A stretch of 64,000 bases of DNA from positions 1,860,001 through 1,924,000 of the forward strand of contig CAWATU010000007.1 of NCBI GenBank assembly GCA_963785125.1, read 5' to 3'. The position numbers and the translations under genes were made by a program. Shown one piece after another: positions 1-8,093 of the stretch. Position 1 is the first letter of the stretch, and every line of letters starts with the position of its first letter. Below the pieces are notes generated by a model. That model did no database searches. It saw only the letters and a list, made by a program, of their open reading frames with translations, and was not told the DNA's origin. The DNA is from QHXN01 sp963785125 (lineage in GTDB: Bacteria > Acidobacteriota > Blastocatellia > Pyrinomonadales > Pyrinomonadaceae).

Positions 1-180
1 CAGTCCAAGCTCTTCGAATCGCACCGCGCCCTCTTCGAGCGCAACGTCCCCGCCTTCGAGAACCTCGCCAACCTCGACCAACTCCCCCTCAAAGGCTTCC
101 ACGTCGTCGCCCTCCCCATGAAGATCAAGGGCGGTTCGGGCGGCCCCCTCCGCGCCGTCGCGATTGTCAGGGGCAAGTAA
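1..180 (+). CDS. Cyclase-family (kynurenine formamidase-like) protein, C-terminal fragment
   Basis: Only the last 59 codons are in the window; the frame is open to the left edge and stops with TAA at 178-180. The fragment reads FENLANLDQLP, then VVALPMKI and GGSGGPLRAVAIV, which is how proteins of the cyclase/arylformamidase family (PF04199) end. These are metal-dependent hydrolases that open amide or ester rings, for example N-formylkynurenine. The metal site lies upstream, outside the window, so the substrate cannot be judged. The family call rests on recognition of the C-terminus only. Confidence 0.7.
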   Translation, partial: QSKLFESHRALFERNVPAFENLANLDQLPLKGFHVVALPMKIKGGSGGPLRAVAIVRGK

Positions 181-329
181 TAAGCGGCAATTTGTCCGGT
201 CGTCACGCCCCAGTTTTTCGTACTACCGTGGGAGCGAGGGGCGCATCTAATTTGCCGCCGGAGTGTGACGCGGCAGACAATGGCGGCGTCAACTTGCAGA
301 GGGGCGGTTTGAAAGAGGAGGAGTTGCCG

Positions 330-860
330 ATGGCTTTGAGCAAGAGCTTGGCGGAGCGCGGGGCGCGGGCGGTGTTGGTCAAGCGGCAGGAGCCCGCGGA
401 CGTAGAGCGGAGCCTTGACCAGTTGAGCCGCGCGATGGACGGGCTCTTCCGCATTCCGGGCACGGGGTGGCGCATCGGGCTCGACGCGCTCGTCGGGCTC
501 ATCCCCGGCGTCGGCGACTTCGCGACGACGGCCGTCTCGATCTACATCCTCGCGGCGGGCGTGCGCTACCAGGTGCCGAAGGCGACGCTGCTGCGGATGG
601 CCTCGAACATCGCCGTGGACTATCTGCTCGGCGCCGTGCCCATCGTCGGCGACCTCTTCGACGCGGCGTGGAAGTCGAACCAGATGAACGTCGAGCTGCT
701 CAAGCGTCGCGCCTCGGTCACGCCCGAGGAGGCGCGCCACGGGCGCATAAGCGACTGGCTCTTCCTCGGCGTCATCGTGCTCGGCCTGCTCGTGCTCCTC
801 GTCGGCTCCATCGCCACGAGCCTCTGGCTGCTCACGCGGCTCATCGGCCTCTTCACCTAA
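330..860 (+). CDS. DUF4112 membrane protein
   Basis: 176 residues. The core has paired hydrophobic stretches, GLIPGVGDFATTAVSIY and LLGAVPIVGDLFDAAWKSN, each carrying the P-G/I-V-G-D motif typical of DUF4112. A strong C-terminal transmembrane helix covers about residues 148-171. The function of the family is unknown. The ATG at 330 was chosen over in-frame starts back to 192 because a GAGGAGGAG ribosome site lies at 314-322 and the homologous region begins only after it. The gene converges on the thioredoxin-fold gene, with a 77-bp palindrome between them. Confidence 0.8.
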   Translation: MALSKSLAERGARAVLVKRQEPADVERSLDQLSRAMDGLFRIPGTGWRIGLDALVGLIPGVGDFATTAVSIYILAAGVRYQVPKATLLRMASNIAVDYLLGAVPIVGDLFDAAWKSNQMNVELLKRRASVTPEEARHGRISDWLFLGVIVLGLLVLLVGSIATSLWLLTRLIGLFT

Positions 861-862
861 AG

Positions 863-939
863 TTAACCACCGCAGACACAGAGACACGGCTTGAAGAGTA
901 ATACTCTTCAAGCCGTGTCTCTGTGTCTGCGGTGGTTAA
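863..939. repeat. Perfect 38-bp-arm palindrome between convergent genes
   Basis: Bases 863-900 and 902-939 are exact reverse complements around a single A. The arms contain degenerate 7-bp steps (cgcagac/acagaga/cacgg). It starts three bases after the DUF4112 stop and ends before the convergent gene's stop at 956, so it could terminate both transcripts. One of the family of heptamer palindromes in this window. Confidence 0.9.
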
Positions 940-955
940 GTTCTTCTGAGCGCGC

Positions 956-1432
956 TCAGCCCGCGGCCGTCCTGTTCGCCGCGAGCACGCGGTCGAGCGC
1001 CGGGCCGATGACCTTTACGCCGAACTCGCCGGCCGCAAAGCCGCGGAGCTTGCCCTCGGCGTCGAAGAGGTAGTAGGCGGGCACGTAGCCGTGCTCGTTC
1101 TGGAAGGCGTCGCGCAGCCTGTGGTCGTTGTCCACCGCGCATGGCTCCGTGATGCCGTAAGTGGCGACGGCCTCGCGCACGGCCTCCACGTCTGTGTCCG
1201 CCTCGTAGCGCGGCATGTGGATGGCGACGACGCGCAGTCCGTCCTCGGCCCTGCCCTCGCGCCACTCCGCGACGCGGGGCAGATTCTCCTTACACATCCC
1301 GCAGCTCACCGACCAGAAGTGTACGAGCGTGGGGTGCCCCTTCGCCTCTTCGGCCGCGGCCGCACCCGTCGCGTTGAACCACTCGGTCGCCCCCTCCAGC
1401 GGAGGCATCTCCGTCCCGATTCTCATTGGCAT
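956..1432 (-). CDS. TlpA/ResA-like thioredoxin-fold protein
   Basis: 158 residues with the redox motif CGMC at C44-C47 in the context HFWSVSCGMCKENLP, a cis-Pro-type segment (GYVPAYYLF) near residue 120, and a C-terminal helix. This is the redoxin/AhpC-TSA-like thioredoxin fold. There is no signal peptide, so it is probably a cytoplasmic thiol-disulfide reductase, unlike periplasmic TlpA. It lies downstream of the peroxiredoxin and Fur-family genes on the same strand, which suggests a role in peroxide or thiol homeostasis. A second in-frame ATG lies at 1426. Confidence 0.8.
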   Translation of the reverse strand: MPMRIGTEMPPLEGATEWFNATGAAAAEEAKGHPTLVHFWSVSCGMCKENLPRVAEWREGRAEDGLRVVAIHMPRYEADTDVEAVREAVATYGITEPCAVDNDHRLRDAFQNEHGYVPAYYLFDAEGKLRGFAAGEFGVKVIGPALDRVLAANRTAAG

Positions 1433-1456
1433 GACGAAAACCTCTTGACAGGTGAA

Positions 1457-1519
1457 CCGTAAACCGTGACGAGAAGAAGCGTGTTCTTACTCGTCACGGT
1501 TTACGGCTGACGGTTTACG
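1457..1519. repeat. Heptamer palindrome (GTAAACC/GTGACGA words)
   Basis: Arms 1457-1472 and 1491-1506 are exact complements. On the minus strand the right side reads as 7-bp steps gtaaacc-gtcagcc-gtaaacc-gtgacga. It fills the spacer between the peroxiredoxin and thioredoxin-fold genes and uses the same words as the element at 25488-25558. Confidence 0.85.
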
Positions 1520-1523
1520 CTCT

Positions 1524-2069
1524 TCAGACCTTGAGCGTCTCCTGACCCGGACGCCAGTCGGCCTGGCAAAGCCCGCCGGTCTGGAGCGCCTGGATGACGC
1601 GCAGCGTCTCGTCGGCCGAGCGCCCGACGTTGAGGTCGTGAATGACCGCGTAGCGGAGCGTCCCTTCGGGGTCGATGACGAAGAGGCCGCGCAGCGCAAC
1701 GCCCTTGTCCTCGATGAGCACGCCGTAGTCGCGCGCCACTGACTTCGTGATGTCGGACGCGAGCGGGTAGCGCAAGTCCTCGACGCCGCCCTTGTCGCGC
1801 GGGGTCTTGAGCCACGCGCGGTGCGAGTGGACCGAGTCGGTCGAAACGCCGATGACGGCGGCGCCGATGCCCTCGAAGTCGTCGTAGCGGTCGCTGAAGC
1901 TCGTCAGCTCCGTCGGGCAGACGAAGGTGAAGTCGAGCGGGTAGAAGAGCAGCACAACCCACCGCCCCTTGTAGTCATTCAGCTCGACGTTCTCGTTCAA
2001 CTTCTCGATGTTCTTCGTGGACGGCATGTTGAAGTCCGGTGCCGCTTGTCCCACTTTTGCTTCTGCCAT
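1524..2069 (-). CDS. Typical 2-Cys peroxiredoxin (AhpC/Prx1 type)
   Basis: 181 residues. The peroxidatic cysteine is C51 in DFTFVCPTE and the resolving cysteine is C168 in GGLCQADW near the C-terminus, so both Cys of the typical 2-Cys class are present. It reduces H2O2 and organic hydroperoxides in the cytosol and is recycled by a thioredoxin or AhpF-like partner; the thioredoxin-fold protein downstream is a candidate. A GGAGG ribosome site precedes the ATG. The Fur-family regulator gene lies 99 bp upstream on the same strand, but no PerR-like box was seen directly in front of this gene. Confidence 0.93.
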   Translation of the reverse strand: MAEAKVGQAAPDFNMPSTKNIEKLNENVELNDYKGRWVVLLFYPLDFTFVCPTELTSFSDRYDDFEGIGAAVIGVSTDSVHSHRAWLKTPRDKGGVEDLRYPLASDITKSVARDYGVLIEDKGVALRGLFVIDPEGTLRYAVIHDLNVGRSADETLRVIQALQTGGLCQADWRPGQETLKV

Positions 2070-2114
2070 GATGCTTGTTCAATCCTCCGTTGATGTTGAA
2101 AAGAGCCTTACCGT

Positions 2115-2146
2115 GCGGGCGCGCGCCAACTCCCCGGCGCGCCCGC
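2115..2146. terminator. GC-rich hairpin between fur-family and peroxiredoxin genes
   Basis: A 10-bp perfect stem (gcgggcgcgc / gcgcgcccgc) with a 12-nt loop. It sits just after the regulator's stop on the minus strand. No long T-run follows in that direction, so it may attenuate rather than fully stop transcription into the peroxiredoxin gene. Confidence 0.45.
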
Positions 2147-2168
2147 GTAAAATTTTCGCGCCGCGCGT

Positions 2169-2585
2169 TCAGCCTTTACCCTGACAGTCGGGGCACAGGC
2201 CCACGAGCGTCAGGTGGATTGACTCGGGCTTGAAGCGCGAGCGGCGGGCGGCGGCGCGGATGAGCTGCGGCGTCTCGGCGAGGTCGAAGTCGACGAGCTT
2301 GCCACACCGCGAGCAGACGGCGTGGTCGTGGCGCGCCGTCTCGCTGTCGTAGCGGCTCGACCCCTTACCGAAATTGATTTCGCGCACGAGCCCCGCTCCC
2401 GTGAGGTACTTCAAAGAGTTGTAGACCGTGGCGAAGCTGATCGAGGGCAGCTCGCGCCGGGCCGCCTCGAAAATCTCGTTCGCCGTCGGGTGCTCCGCCG
2501 ACTCCGTGATGACACGAAGCACGGCCCGCCGCTGTGGCGTCAACGCCCCCTGCGGGGCGCCACCCTGATCTCCCTTACCCGCCAT
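2169..2585 (-). CDS. Fur-family peroxide-type regulator (PerR-like)
   Basis: 138 residues. An N-terminal winged helix (about 14-75) includes ATVYNSLKYL, the Fur-family recognition region. The dimerisation domain has two structural-zinc CxxC pairs, C91-C94 (CSRC) and C131-C134 (CPDC), and the metal-ligand segment RHDHAV (85-90). Fur-family proteins repress with bound metal; PerR members sense peroxide by metal-catalysed histidine oxidation. The peroxiredoxin gene downstream and the AT-rich operator of PerR form upstream favour the PerR role. This is inference, since metal preference cannot be read from sequence alone. Confidence 0.88.
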   Translation of the reverse strand: MAGKGDQGGAPQGALTPQRRAVLRVITESAEHPTANEIFEAARRELPSISFATVYNSLKYLTGAGLVREINFGKGSSRYDSETARHDHAVCSRCGKLVDFDLAETPQLIRAAARRSRFKPESIHLTLVGLCPDCQGKG

Positions 2586-2610
2586 AATTTTTACCCGCCG
2601 TTGAAAGTGG

Positions 2611-2631
2611 AATTAGAATAATTCTAATTCT
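2611..2631. promoter_or_regulatory. PerR/Fur-type operator, 10-1-10 perfect inverted repeat
   Basis: A 21-bp perfect palindrome in an otherwise GC-rich region. Its core, 2614-2628, reads ttagaat-a-attctaa, the 7-1-7 layout of PerR boxes (consensus TTATAATnATTATAA). It lies 26-46 bp before the regulator's start and overlaps its predicted -10 element, which implies autorepression. Confidence 0.8.
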
Positions 2632-2644
2632 AAGACTTGTCAAG
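2616..2644 (-). promoter_or_regulatory. Promoter of the Fur/PerR-type regulator
   Basis: On the minus strand, a consensus -35 TTGACA (2644-2639), a 17-bp spacer, then TATTCT (2621-2616, four of six matches). The -10 lies inside the palindromic operator. Confidence 0.65.
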
Positions 2645-2755
2645 GGCCGCCCGAAACTTCTTGCTTTTGCGCGCAGCTTCGGGTAGAACGCCTTGCGCCC
2701 CGTTGCAAAAACCTTACCGCTCAGAACGCACACAGACAGACGAGGGAGGCTCACC

Positions 2756-3760
2756 ATGAACGGACGTTCGAGGATGAAAGTTGGCGGCGGCGTGCTGCTC
2801 CTGCTCGCGCTCCTGCTCCTGCCGGCGCCCACGGCGCAGGCCAAAGTGACGAGGTACCTGACGGGCAGCGCGGCGGACGTTGCGCCCGTGCTTGCCGGCC
2901 CGGCGCACGACTTTGGCGGCGGCGGCACGGACGTGGACGCGGCGCTCCAATGGATCATCGACCAGGTGCGCGGCTGCACCTCGTGCGCGACGAAGGTGGA
3001 TGTGGTCATCCTGCGCTCGACGGGGTCGAACGGCTACAACGACTACATCTACGCGATGAACGGCGTGGACTCGGTCGAGACCCTCGTCATCACCAGCGCG
3101 AAGGACGCGAACACGGCGGCCGTCGAGACGACCGTGCGTAACGCCGAGGTCGTCTTCTTCGCCGGCGGCGACCAGTGCGACTATGTGAAGAACTTCAAAG
3201 GGACGCGTGTCGAGACGGCGGTCGAGTGGGTCTACGCGCGCGGCGGGGGCGTCGGCGGGACGAGCGCGGGGCTCGCCATCCAGGGCGAGTTCACCTACGA
3301 CGCCTGCTTGGGGAGCGTCACTTCGAGCCAGGCGCTCTTAGACCCCTACCGCCGCGACATCACTTTCACTTACGACTTCTTCGACTGGGCGCACATGGGC
3401 GACGTTATCACCGAGCAGCACCTCGTCCCGCGCGACCGCATGGGCCGAACGCTCGTCTTCCTCGCCCGCCAGATCAGGGACGGCCGCGCGTCGAGCGCGC
3501 TCGGGATGGCGGTGAACGAGGCGACCTCGGTCGTCGTCGATAAGAACGGGTTGGCGCAGGTCATCGGCAACGGCCCGGCCTACTTCGTCCTCGCCGACCA
3601 CTTCCCCGAGGTCTGCGAGCCGCGCACGCCGCTCACCTACTCCAACTACAAAATCTGGAAGGTGCCCGCCGGCGGCACATTCAATCTCGCCAGCCGCCCG
3701 ACCACAGGCTTCTACCTCGTCAGCGTCACGGGCGGCGCGCTGAGCCGAGACCCGTACTGA
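2756..3760 (+). CDS. Secreted cyanophycinase-like peptidase (family S51)
   Basis: 334 residues. A signal peptide (LLLLALLLLPAPTAQA, about 14-29) is followed by an S51 fold: FFAGGDQCDYVKNF (134-147), the nucleophile motif GGTSAG with S170, and ITEQHLVPRDRMGR (218-231), which matches the family's HF-x-R-x-R-x-GR element with H222. S51 enzymes include cyanophycinase (hydrolyses multi-Asp-Arg polymer) and dipeptidase E. The ATG at 2756 was chosen for its GAGGGAGG site (2742-2749) and because it opens directly into the signal peptide. Export suggests it works on external peptides rather than an internal cyanophycin store; the substrate is unknown. Confidence 0.8.
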   Translation: MNGRSRMKVGGGVLLLLALLLLPAPTAQAKVTRYLTGSAADVAPVLAGPAHDFGGGGTDVDAALQWIIDQVRGCTSCATKVDVVILRSTGSNGYNDYIYAMNGVDSVETLVITSAKDANTAAVETTVRNAEVVFFAGGDQCDYVKNFKGTRVETAVEWVYARGGGVGGTSAGLAIQGEFTYDACLGSVTSSQALLDPYRRDITFTYDFFDWAHMGDVITEQHLVPRDRMGRTLVFLARQIRDGRASSALGMAVNEATSVVVDKNGLAQVIGNGPAYFVLADHFPEVCEPRTPLTYSNYKIWKVPAGGTFNLASRPTTGFYLVSVTGGALSRDPY

Positions 3761-3783
3761 CGCCGCTCCGCGGCGGTCTCGAC

Positions 3784-4857
3784 TTATTGAATTTTCGGGT
3801 TGCGCTCGACGAAGTCGAGGAGGGCGTGGACGTAGTCGGGGAAGCGTGGGCAGCGCAGGCCGCGGGGCGTGAGCAGCGCGGTGGCGCGGGCGGTGTCGTA
3901 GGTCTGCTTGAGGAAGAAGTAGGGGACGCCGACGCGGGGCAGTCCCGTCACCTTCTCGTTGAGGGGGAGGTTGAGCGTCGTGCGGACGACGGGCGCGGGG
4001 AGCGTGAGAAACGACTCGCGGCCGGCGAGGTTGCGCGAGATGAGGTCGAACAGCTCTTCGGTCGTGAGCGGCTCGGGGTCTGCGAGTTGGACGGTCTCGC
4101 CCGCGGACGCGTCGTCGGAGGCGAGCGCGGCCATCGCTTCGACGACGAAGTCCACGGGGACGACGTTGAGCCGCACCTCGCGGTTGCCGATGTTGGCGAG
4201 CGAGAGCGCGCCCGGCCACATGCGCAGGTAGTTGATGAGGTAGTAGACGCCGTCGTACTTCGCCGTCTCGCCTGTGCGCGAGTCGCCGCAGACGACCGAC
4301 GGGCGGTGGATCGTAACGGGCAGCTCACGCTTCAGCGCCTCCACTTCCAGCTCGGCGAGGTACTTCGTCTCTTCGTAGAAGTTGCGGAAGCCCGCCTCGT
4401 GGCGCAGCTCCGATTCGAGGATGAGTCCCGTGCGGCGCCCGGCCACGTAGCAGGTCGAGACGTAGTGATAGCGCTTGAGCTTCGGGAGCGTAAGCGCGAA
4501 GCGGTTGACGTTGCGCGTGCCCTCGACGTTGACGCGCATCCCGACCTCACGCGCGACGGCAAGGTCGTAGACGGCCGCGAGGTGGAAGAGCACGGTCGCC
4601 TCACTTCTTGCCGCTTCAAGGTCTGACGCGGACAGCCCCAAATCTTCGCGCGTGATGTCGCCCTCCAACACGCGGAAGCGTTCGGCGGGCACGCCGGTCT
4701 GCTCCGACAGTTGCGCGATCTCCGTGCGCGCGCGCTCGGCGAACACGGGCTGCACGAGCAGCAGGAACCGCGCGCCTTCGAGCGCGAGGCGCTCGACCAG
4801 CCGCCCGGCGATGAAGCCGGGGAAGCCTGTCAGGAAGATCGTCTCGTCGAGCGCCAA
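3784..4857 (-). CDS. Extended SDR / thioester-reductase-like NAD(P)-dependent oxidoreductase
   Basis: 357 residues. N-terminal NAD(P) site TGFPGFIAGRL (10-20), the mid-domain YHYVSTCYVAGRR segment, and a catalytic Y-x-x-x-K (YEETKY) near residue 160. The TGFPGF motif and the DFVVEAMAAL segment resemble the male-sterility/thioester reductase branch of extended SDRs, which reduce or isomerise acyl or sugar substrates; the real substrate is unknown. The start is a TTG six bases after the nadR stop, so it is probably translated as the last gene of the pepA-pnuC-nadR operon. A longer in-frame start overlapping nadR is possible. Confidence 0.75.
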   Translation of the reverse strand: MALDETIFLTGFPGFIAGRLVERLALEGARFLLLVQPVFAERARTEIAQLSEQTGVPAERFRVLEGDITREDLGLSASDLEAARSEATVLFHLAAVYDLAVAREVGMRVNVEGTRNVNRFALTLPKLKRYHYVSTCYVAGRRTGLILESELRHEAGFRNFYEETKYLAELEVEALKRELPVTIHRPSVVCGDSRTGETAKYDGVYYLINYLRMWPGALSLANIGNREVRLNVVPVDFVVEAMAALASDDASAGETVQLADPEPLTTEELFDLISRNLAGRESFLTLPAPVVRTTLNLPLNEKVTGLPRVGVPYFFLKQTYDTARATALLTPRGLRCPRFPDYVHALLDFVERNPKIQ

Positions 4858-4862
4858 AGTCT

Positions 4863-5846
4863 CTAACCTCTTCTAAGTCCCGCCAGCAGGTCTCCAATAT
4901 AACCGACGGCCTGCCTCAGACGCTCGTCGCGCGCCCCCGAGACGGAACGGTAAGGGAGCCCTCGGGCGCGCAGCTCTTCGACGAAGACCTCGTGCATCCA
5001 CCCGCGCACATGCTCGCCGTCGCGCGTGCCGTCCTGTTCGAAGGGGGTGTCGATGTCCGTCAAAAGGTAGAGGTCGGGTCGTCGGTGGCGTGTCGCAATC
5101 CCTTCGACCTCGGGCGAGCGCACGCCCATGTAGCGTCGATGCCAGACGCTCGTCGTGAAGGCGTCGGTGTCGCAGATCAGAATCTTGTTGGCGCGACGCG
5201 CGGCCTCGTCCTCCAGCTCACACTGGCGCGCGGCGATGTGCGCGAACTCTTCGGAGCGGAAGTCGTAGCCGCCTTCCCGTTCGAGCTTCCGCTCCGAATA
5301 CTCGCGCCCGTACTCAGGCACCCAGACGGTCTCGAAGTGTCGCGCAAGGTCTTGCGCCAGCGTCGTCTTACCCGTCGATTCTGCGCCGACGACGCAGACG
5401 CGCACGGCGTAGAAGCCGCGCACGGGCGGCTCCAGAAACTCCCAGCAGCCGAGCGGGTCAGCACGCACGCGCGTTCCCGAAACGGGCACAATCGTGCGCG
5501 CTCTGTCCACCTGCACGTGACGGCAGCCGAGGTGCCGCGCGAATTCGTCGCCGTAGTCTTCGGACGTAAAGACCACGTCGGGCTCGCGGCCCAGCAAGCG
5601 TACCGAGTTCTCGGCCCACACGCGCGAGTCCTGCGCGTCGTACGTATCGTCGAGGTAGAGAACGCGCACGTCCGTGTGAATCTTTTGCAGCCACTCGGCG
5701 CGCAGCCTGCCCTCCGGCACTTCACCCTCCCTGCCGCAGCAGAGGACGAACAACTCGTCCACCTGCGCGCCCGCCGTGTCGATGAGGTGCTTGTGCCCCC
5801 TGTGCGGCGGATAGAACTTGCCGACGATGAGCCCGCGTCTAGACAC
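4863..5846 (-). CDS. nadR: NadR: NMN adenylyltransferase / ribosylnicotinamide kinase
   Basis: 327 residues in two domains. The N-terminal nucleotidyltransferase has GKFYPPHRGH (9-18; the HxGH-type motif). The C-terminal kinase has a P-loop GAESTGKTTL (154-163) and VWVPEYGREYSE. It makes NMN from nicotinamide riboside and then NAD. It lacks the N-terminal DNA-binding helix-turn-helix of enterobacterial NadR, so it is an enzyme only. It starts with GTG and overlaps the end of pnuC by 8 bp. The paired transporter and kinase form a classic NR uptake-and-trapping unit. Confidence 0.93.
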   Translation of the reverse strand: MSRRGLIVGKFYPPHRGHKHLIDTAGAQVDELFVLCCGREGEVPEGRLRAEWLQKIHTDVRVLYLDDTYDAQDSRVWAENSVRLLGREPDVVFTSEDYGDEFARHLGCRHVQVDRARTIVPVSGTRVRADPLGCWEFLEPPVRGFYAVRVCVVGAESTGKTTLAQDLARHFETVWVPEYGREYSERKLEREGGYDFRSEEFAHIAARQCELEDEAARRANKILICDTDAFTTSVWHRRYMGVRSPEVEGIATRHRRPDLYLLTDIDTPFEQDGTRDGEHVRGWMHEVFVEELRARGLPYRSVSGARDERLRQAVGYIGDLLAGLRRG

Positions 5847-6522
5847 GCGCCGCGTCCCCTCCCGTCCCTCTTCTCCTTTCGGATATCGTCCGGAGCCATC
5901 TCCGCAGGCCGGCGACGCACAGACCGAGGAAGACGAGGTAGAGTACGGCCGTCAGAGGCAGCCCGCGCGAGGCGTAGAGGTAGACGTAGACGATGTCGGC
6001 CGTAATCCACAGCCACCAGTTCTCGACCGCCTTGCGGTTAAGAAGGTACTGCGCGCCGAGGCTCAGGGCGGTCGTGAAGGCGTCGAGGAAAGGCGCGGAG
6101 TCGTTGACGTAGCGGAAGAAGAACGTCAAGCCGATTGTGCCGGCGACGACGAACGCGCCCACGCCCGCGAGCAGACGGTGCGACGCGCGCTCGACCTTGA
6201 GCGGCGTGCGGTGCTCGCCGCCGCGCAGCCAAAGGTACCAGCCCTGAAACCCGAGCGCGATGTAGATGATCTGAAGCGCGGCGTCGCCGTAGAGTCGCGC
6301 GCCGGCGAAGAGGACGAGGAAGAAGGCGCTGTTGGCGATGCCGACGGGAAAGTTCCAGACGTTCTCTCTGACGACGAGGTAGACGCAGATGGCGCCCGTC
6401 ACGAAGCCGAGCGCCTCGGTCATGCCGAACGGCGCCAGCCCGAACGGCGCCCAACCGACCCACGAGGCGTAAACGAGCGCGAGGCTCGCCGCGCCGCCGA
6501 TCCACACGTCCGCACGCTTCAT
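5839..6522 (-). CDS. pnuC: PnuC nicotinamide riboside transporter
   Basis: 227 residues, mostly transmembrane helices. Family motifs include ENVWNFPVGIANSAFF, YLWLRGGEHRT and NWWLWITADIVYVYLY (the NxxW-type substrate region). PnuC facilitates diffusion of nicotinamide riboside across the inner membrane; phosphorylation by NadR traps it. The ATG follows the pepA stop codon with no gap, and the end overlaps nadR, so all three are very likely one transcript. Confidence 0.93.
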   Translation of the reverse strand: MKRADVWIGGAASLALVYASWVGWAPFGLAPFGMTEALGFVTGAICVYLVVRENVWNFPVGIANSAFFLVLFAGARLYGDAALQIIYIALGFQGWYLWLRGGEHRTPLKVERASHRLLAGVGAFVVAGTIGLTFFFRYVNDSAPFLDAFTTALSLGAQYLLNRKAVENWWLWITADIVYVYLYASRGLPLTAVLYLVFLGLCVAGLRRWLRTISERRRGTGGDAARV

Positions 6523-8037
6523 TTAAACTTCGCCGCAGACCAGCTCGACCAGCATGCGGACGCCCGCGCCGCTCGCGCCCTTCGGCGCGTAAGGGGTCGC
6601 GAATTCGTACCAGGCCGTGCCGGCGATGTCGAGATGTACCCACGGCGTCTCGCCCGCGAACTTCGAGAGCAGGAGGGCGGCGGCCGTCGCGTCCGGCTTG
6701 CCGCCGTAGTTCTTGTAGTCGGCAATCATGCTCTCGATGCGCTTCTTGTAGTCGTCGGAGACGGGCATACGCCACGCGGGCTCGCCCGCGCGTAAGGAGG
6801 CGTCGAGCACTTCATTCGCCCACGCGTCGTCGTTCGAGAAGAGGCCGGCGCGGTGCGTGCCGAGCGCGATGATGATGGAGCCGGTGAGCGTCGCGAGGTC
6901 AACGAGGCGTGTCGCGCCGAGGTGCTTGGCGTAGGCGATGCCGTCAACTAAAACCAGGCGGCCTTCGGCGTCCGTGTCCACGCACTCGACGTTGGGGCCG
7001 GCGAAGGTGCGGACGATGTCGCCGGGCTTGATGGACTTGCCCGAAGGCATGTTCTCGGCCGCGGGCACGACGGCCGCGACGCGCCGGTTCGGTTTGAGCT
7101 GCGCGATTGCGCGCAGCGCCCCGAGCGCCGCCGCGCCGCCCGCCATGTCGGACTTCATCTCGTACATGTCGAGGCCGTGCTTGATGGAAATGCCGCCCGT
7201 ATCGAACGTGATGCCCTTGCCGACAAAGGCCCACATCTCGTCCTCTTCGGTCGCGCCCTCGGGCTCATAACGCAGGACGATGAGCGCGGGCTCCTCCTCC
7301 GACCCCTGACCGACGCCGAGCAGACCGCCCAACCCTTTCGCGCGAATCTCTTCGACGCCGAGCGACTCGACTTTGAGCCCGAACTCTTCGGCCATCTCGG
7401 CGGCGCGGCGCGCGAATTCGCGCGGCGGAAGGGAGAGGCCCGGCTCGTCTGCGAGCCTACGCGCCCAGTTCACCGACTCCGCGACGACGCGCGCGCGCTC
7501 CAACTCTTCGCCCAGACCTTCGCCCGCGCCGACTATCGTCAGGCGTTCGAGCCGCGGCGACTCGTCCTCGTCCTTCTGCTGATAGAACCCGTTCTCGTAG
7601 AGGCCGAGGTGCGCACCCTCCGCGAGCGCGCGCACATCCGACGACGAAGGGATGATGAAGTGCAGCGTGCTTGTACGTGCCGACTTCGCCGCGCGCACAG
7701 CCGCGCCCGCCGCGCGACGCAACACGTCCGCGTCGAAGTCTCCGCGCGCGCCGAGCCCGACGAGGAGCACGCGGCGCACACCGCCCCCTTTATTCACTTC
7801 GCCCGCAGGCGCGTGGATGAGGAGCGTCGTCTCTTCTTCACCCTTGAACTCACCGTCCGCCGTGACGCGCTCGCACAGCTCGCGCAAGTCCCCGTCGAGG
7901 GCTTCGGGCAGACGCGGCTCGTCCGCGAAGAGGCCGACGGCCACCGCGCCGCCTGCCTCGTTTGTGGCGGGCAGCGCCGCGCCGAGTTCGACCGAAAGGC
8001 TCGTCTGTCTGCTCATTCCTGAAGTCACTTTTTGCAT
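6523..8037 (-). CDS. pepA: Leucyl aminopeptidase (M17, PepA)
   Basis: 504 residues, the usual M17 length. It carries the family's signature elements: FVGKGITFDTGGISIK (first metal-site and catalytic Lys region) and VDTDAEGRLVLVDG (metal ligands and catalytic Arg of NTDAEGRL). It is a cytosolic, hexameric, dinuclear-metal aminopeptidase that removes N-terminal residues, and some members bind DNA. It is the first gene of the pepA-pnuC-nadR-SDR run. An alternative ATG lies 21 bp downstream at 8016. Confidence 0.94.
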   Translation of the reverse strand: MQKVTSGMSRQTSLSVELGAALPATNEAGGAVAVGLFADEPRLPEALDGDLRELCERVTADGEFKGEEETTLLIHAPAGEVNKGGGVRRVLLVGLGARGDFDADVLRRAAGAAVRAAKSARTSTLHFIIPSSSDVRALAEGAHLGLYENGFYQQKDEDESPRLERLTIVGAGEGLGEELERARVVAESVNWARRLADEPGLSLPPREFARRAAEMAEEFGLKVESLGVEEIRAKGLGGLLGVGQGSEEEPALIVLRYEPEGATEEDEMWAFVGKGITFDTGGISIKHGLDMYEMKSDMAGGAAALGALRAIAQLKPNRRVAAVVPAAENMPSGKSIKPGDIVRTFAGPNVECVDTDAEGRLVLVDGIAYAKHLGATRLVDLATLTGSIIIALGTHRAGLFSNDDAWANEVLDASLRAGEPAWRMPVSDDYKKRIESMIADYKNYGGKPDATAAALLLSKFAGETPWVHLDIAGTAWYEFATPYAPKGASGAGVRMLVELVCGEV

Positions 8038-8093
8038 CCCGCGTTCGTTACGCTTGTAGTTTGACCGAAGTTAAAGGGAACGGCGCGGCTCGC

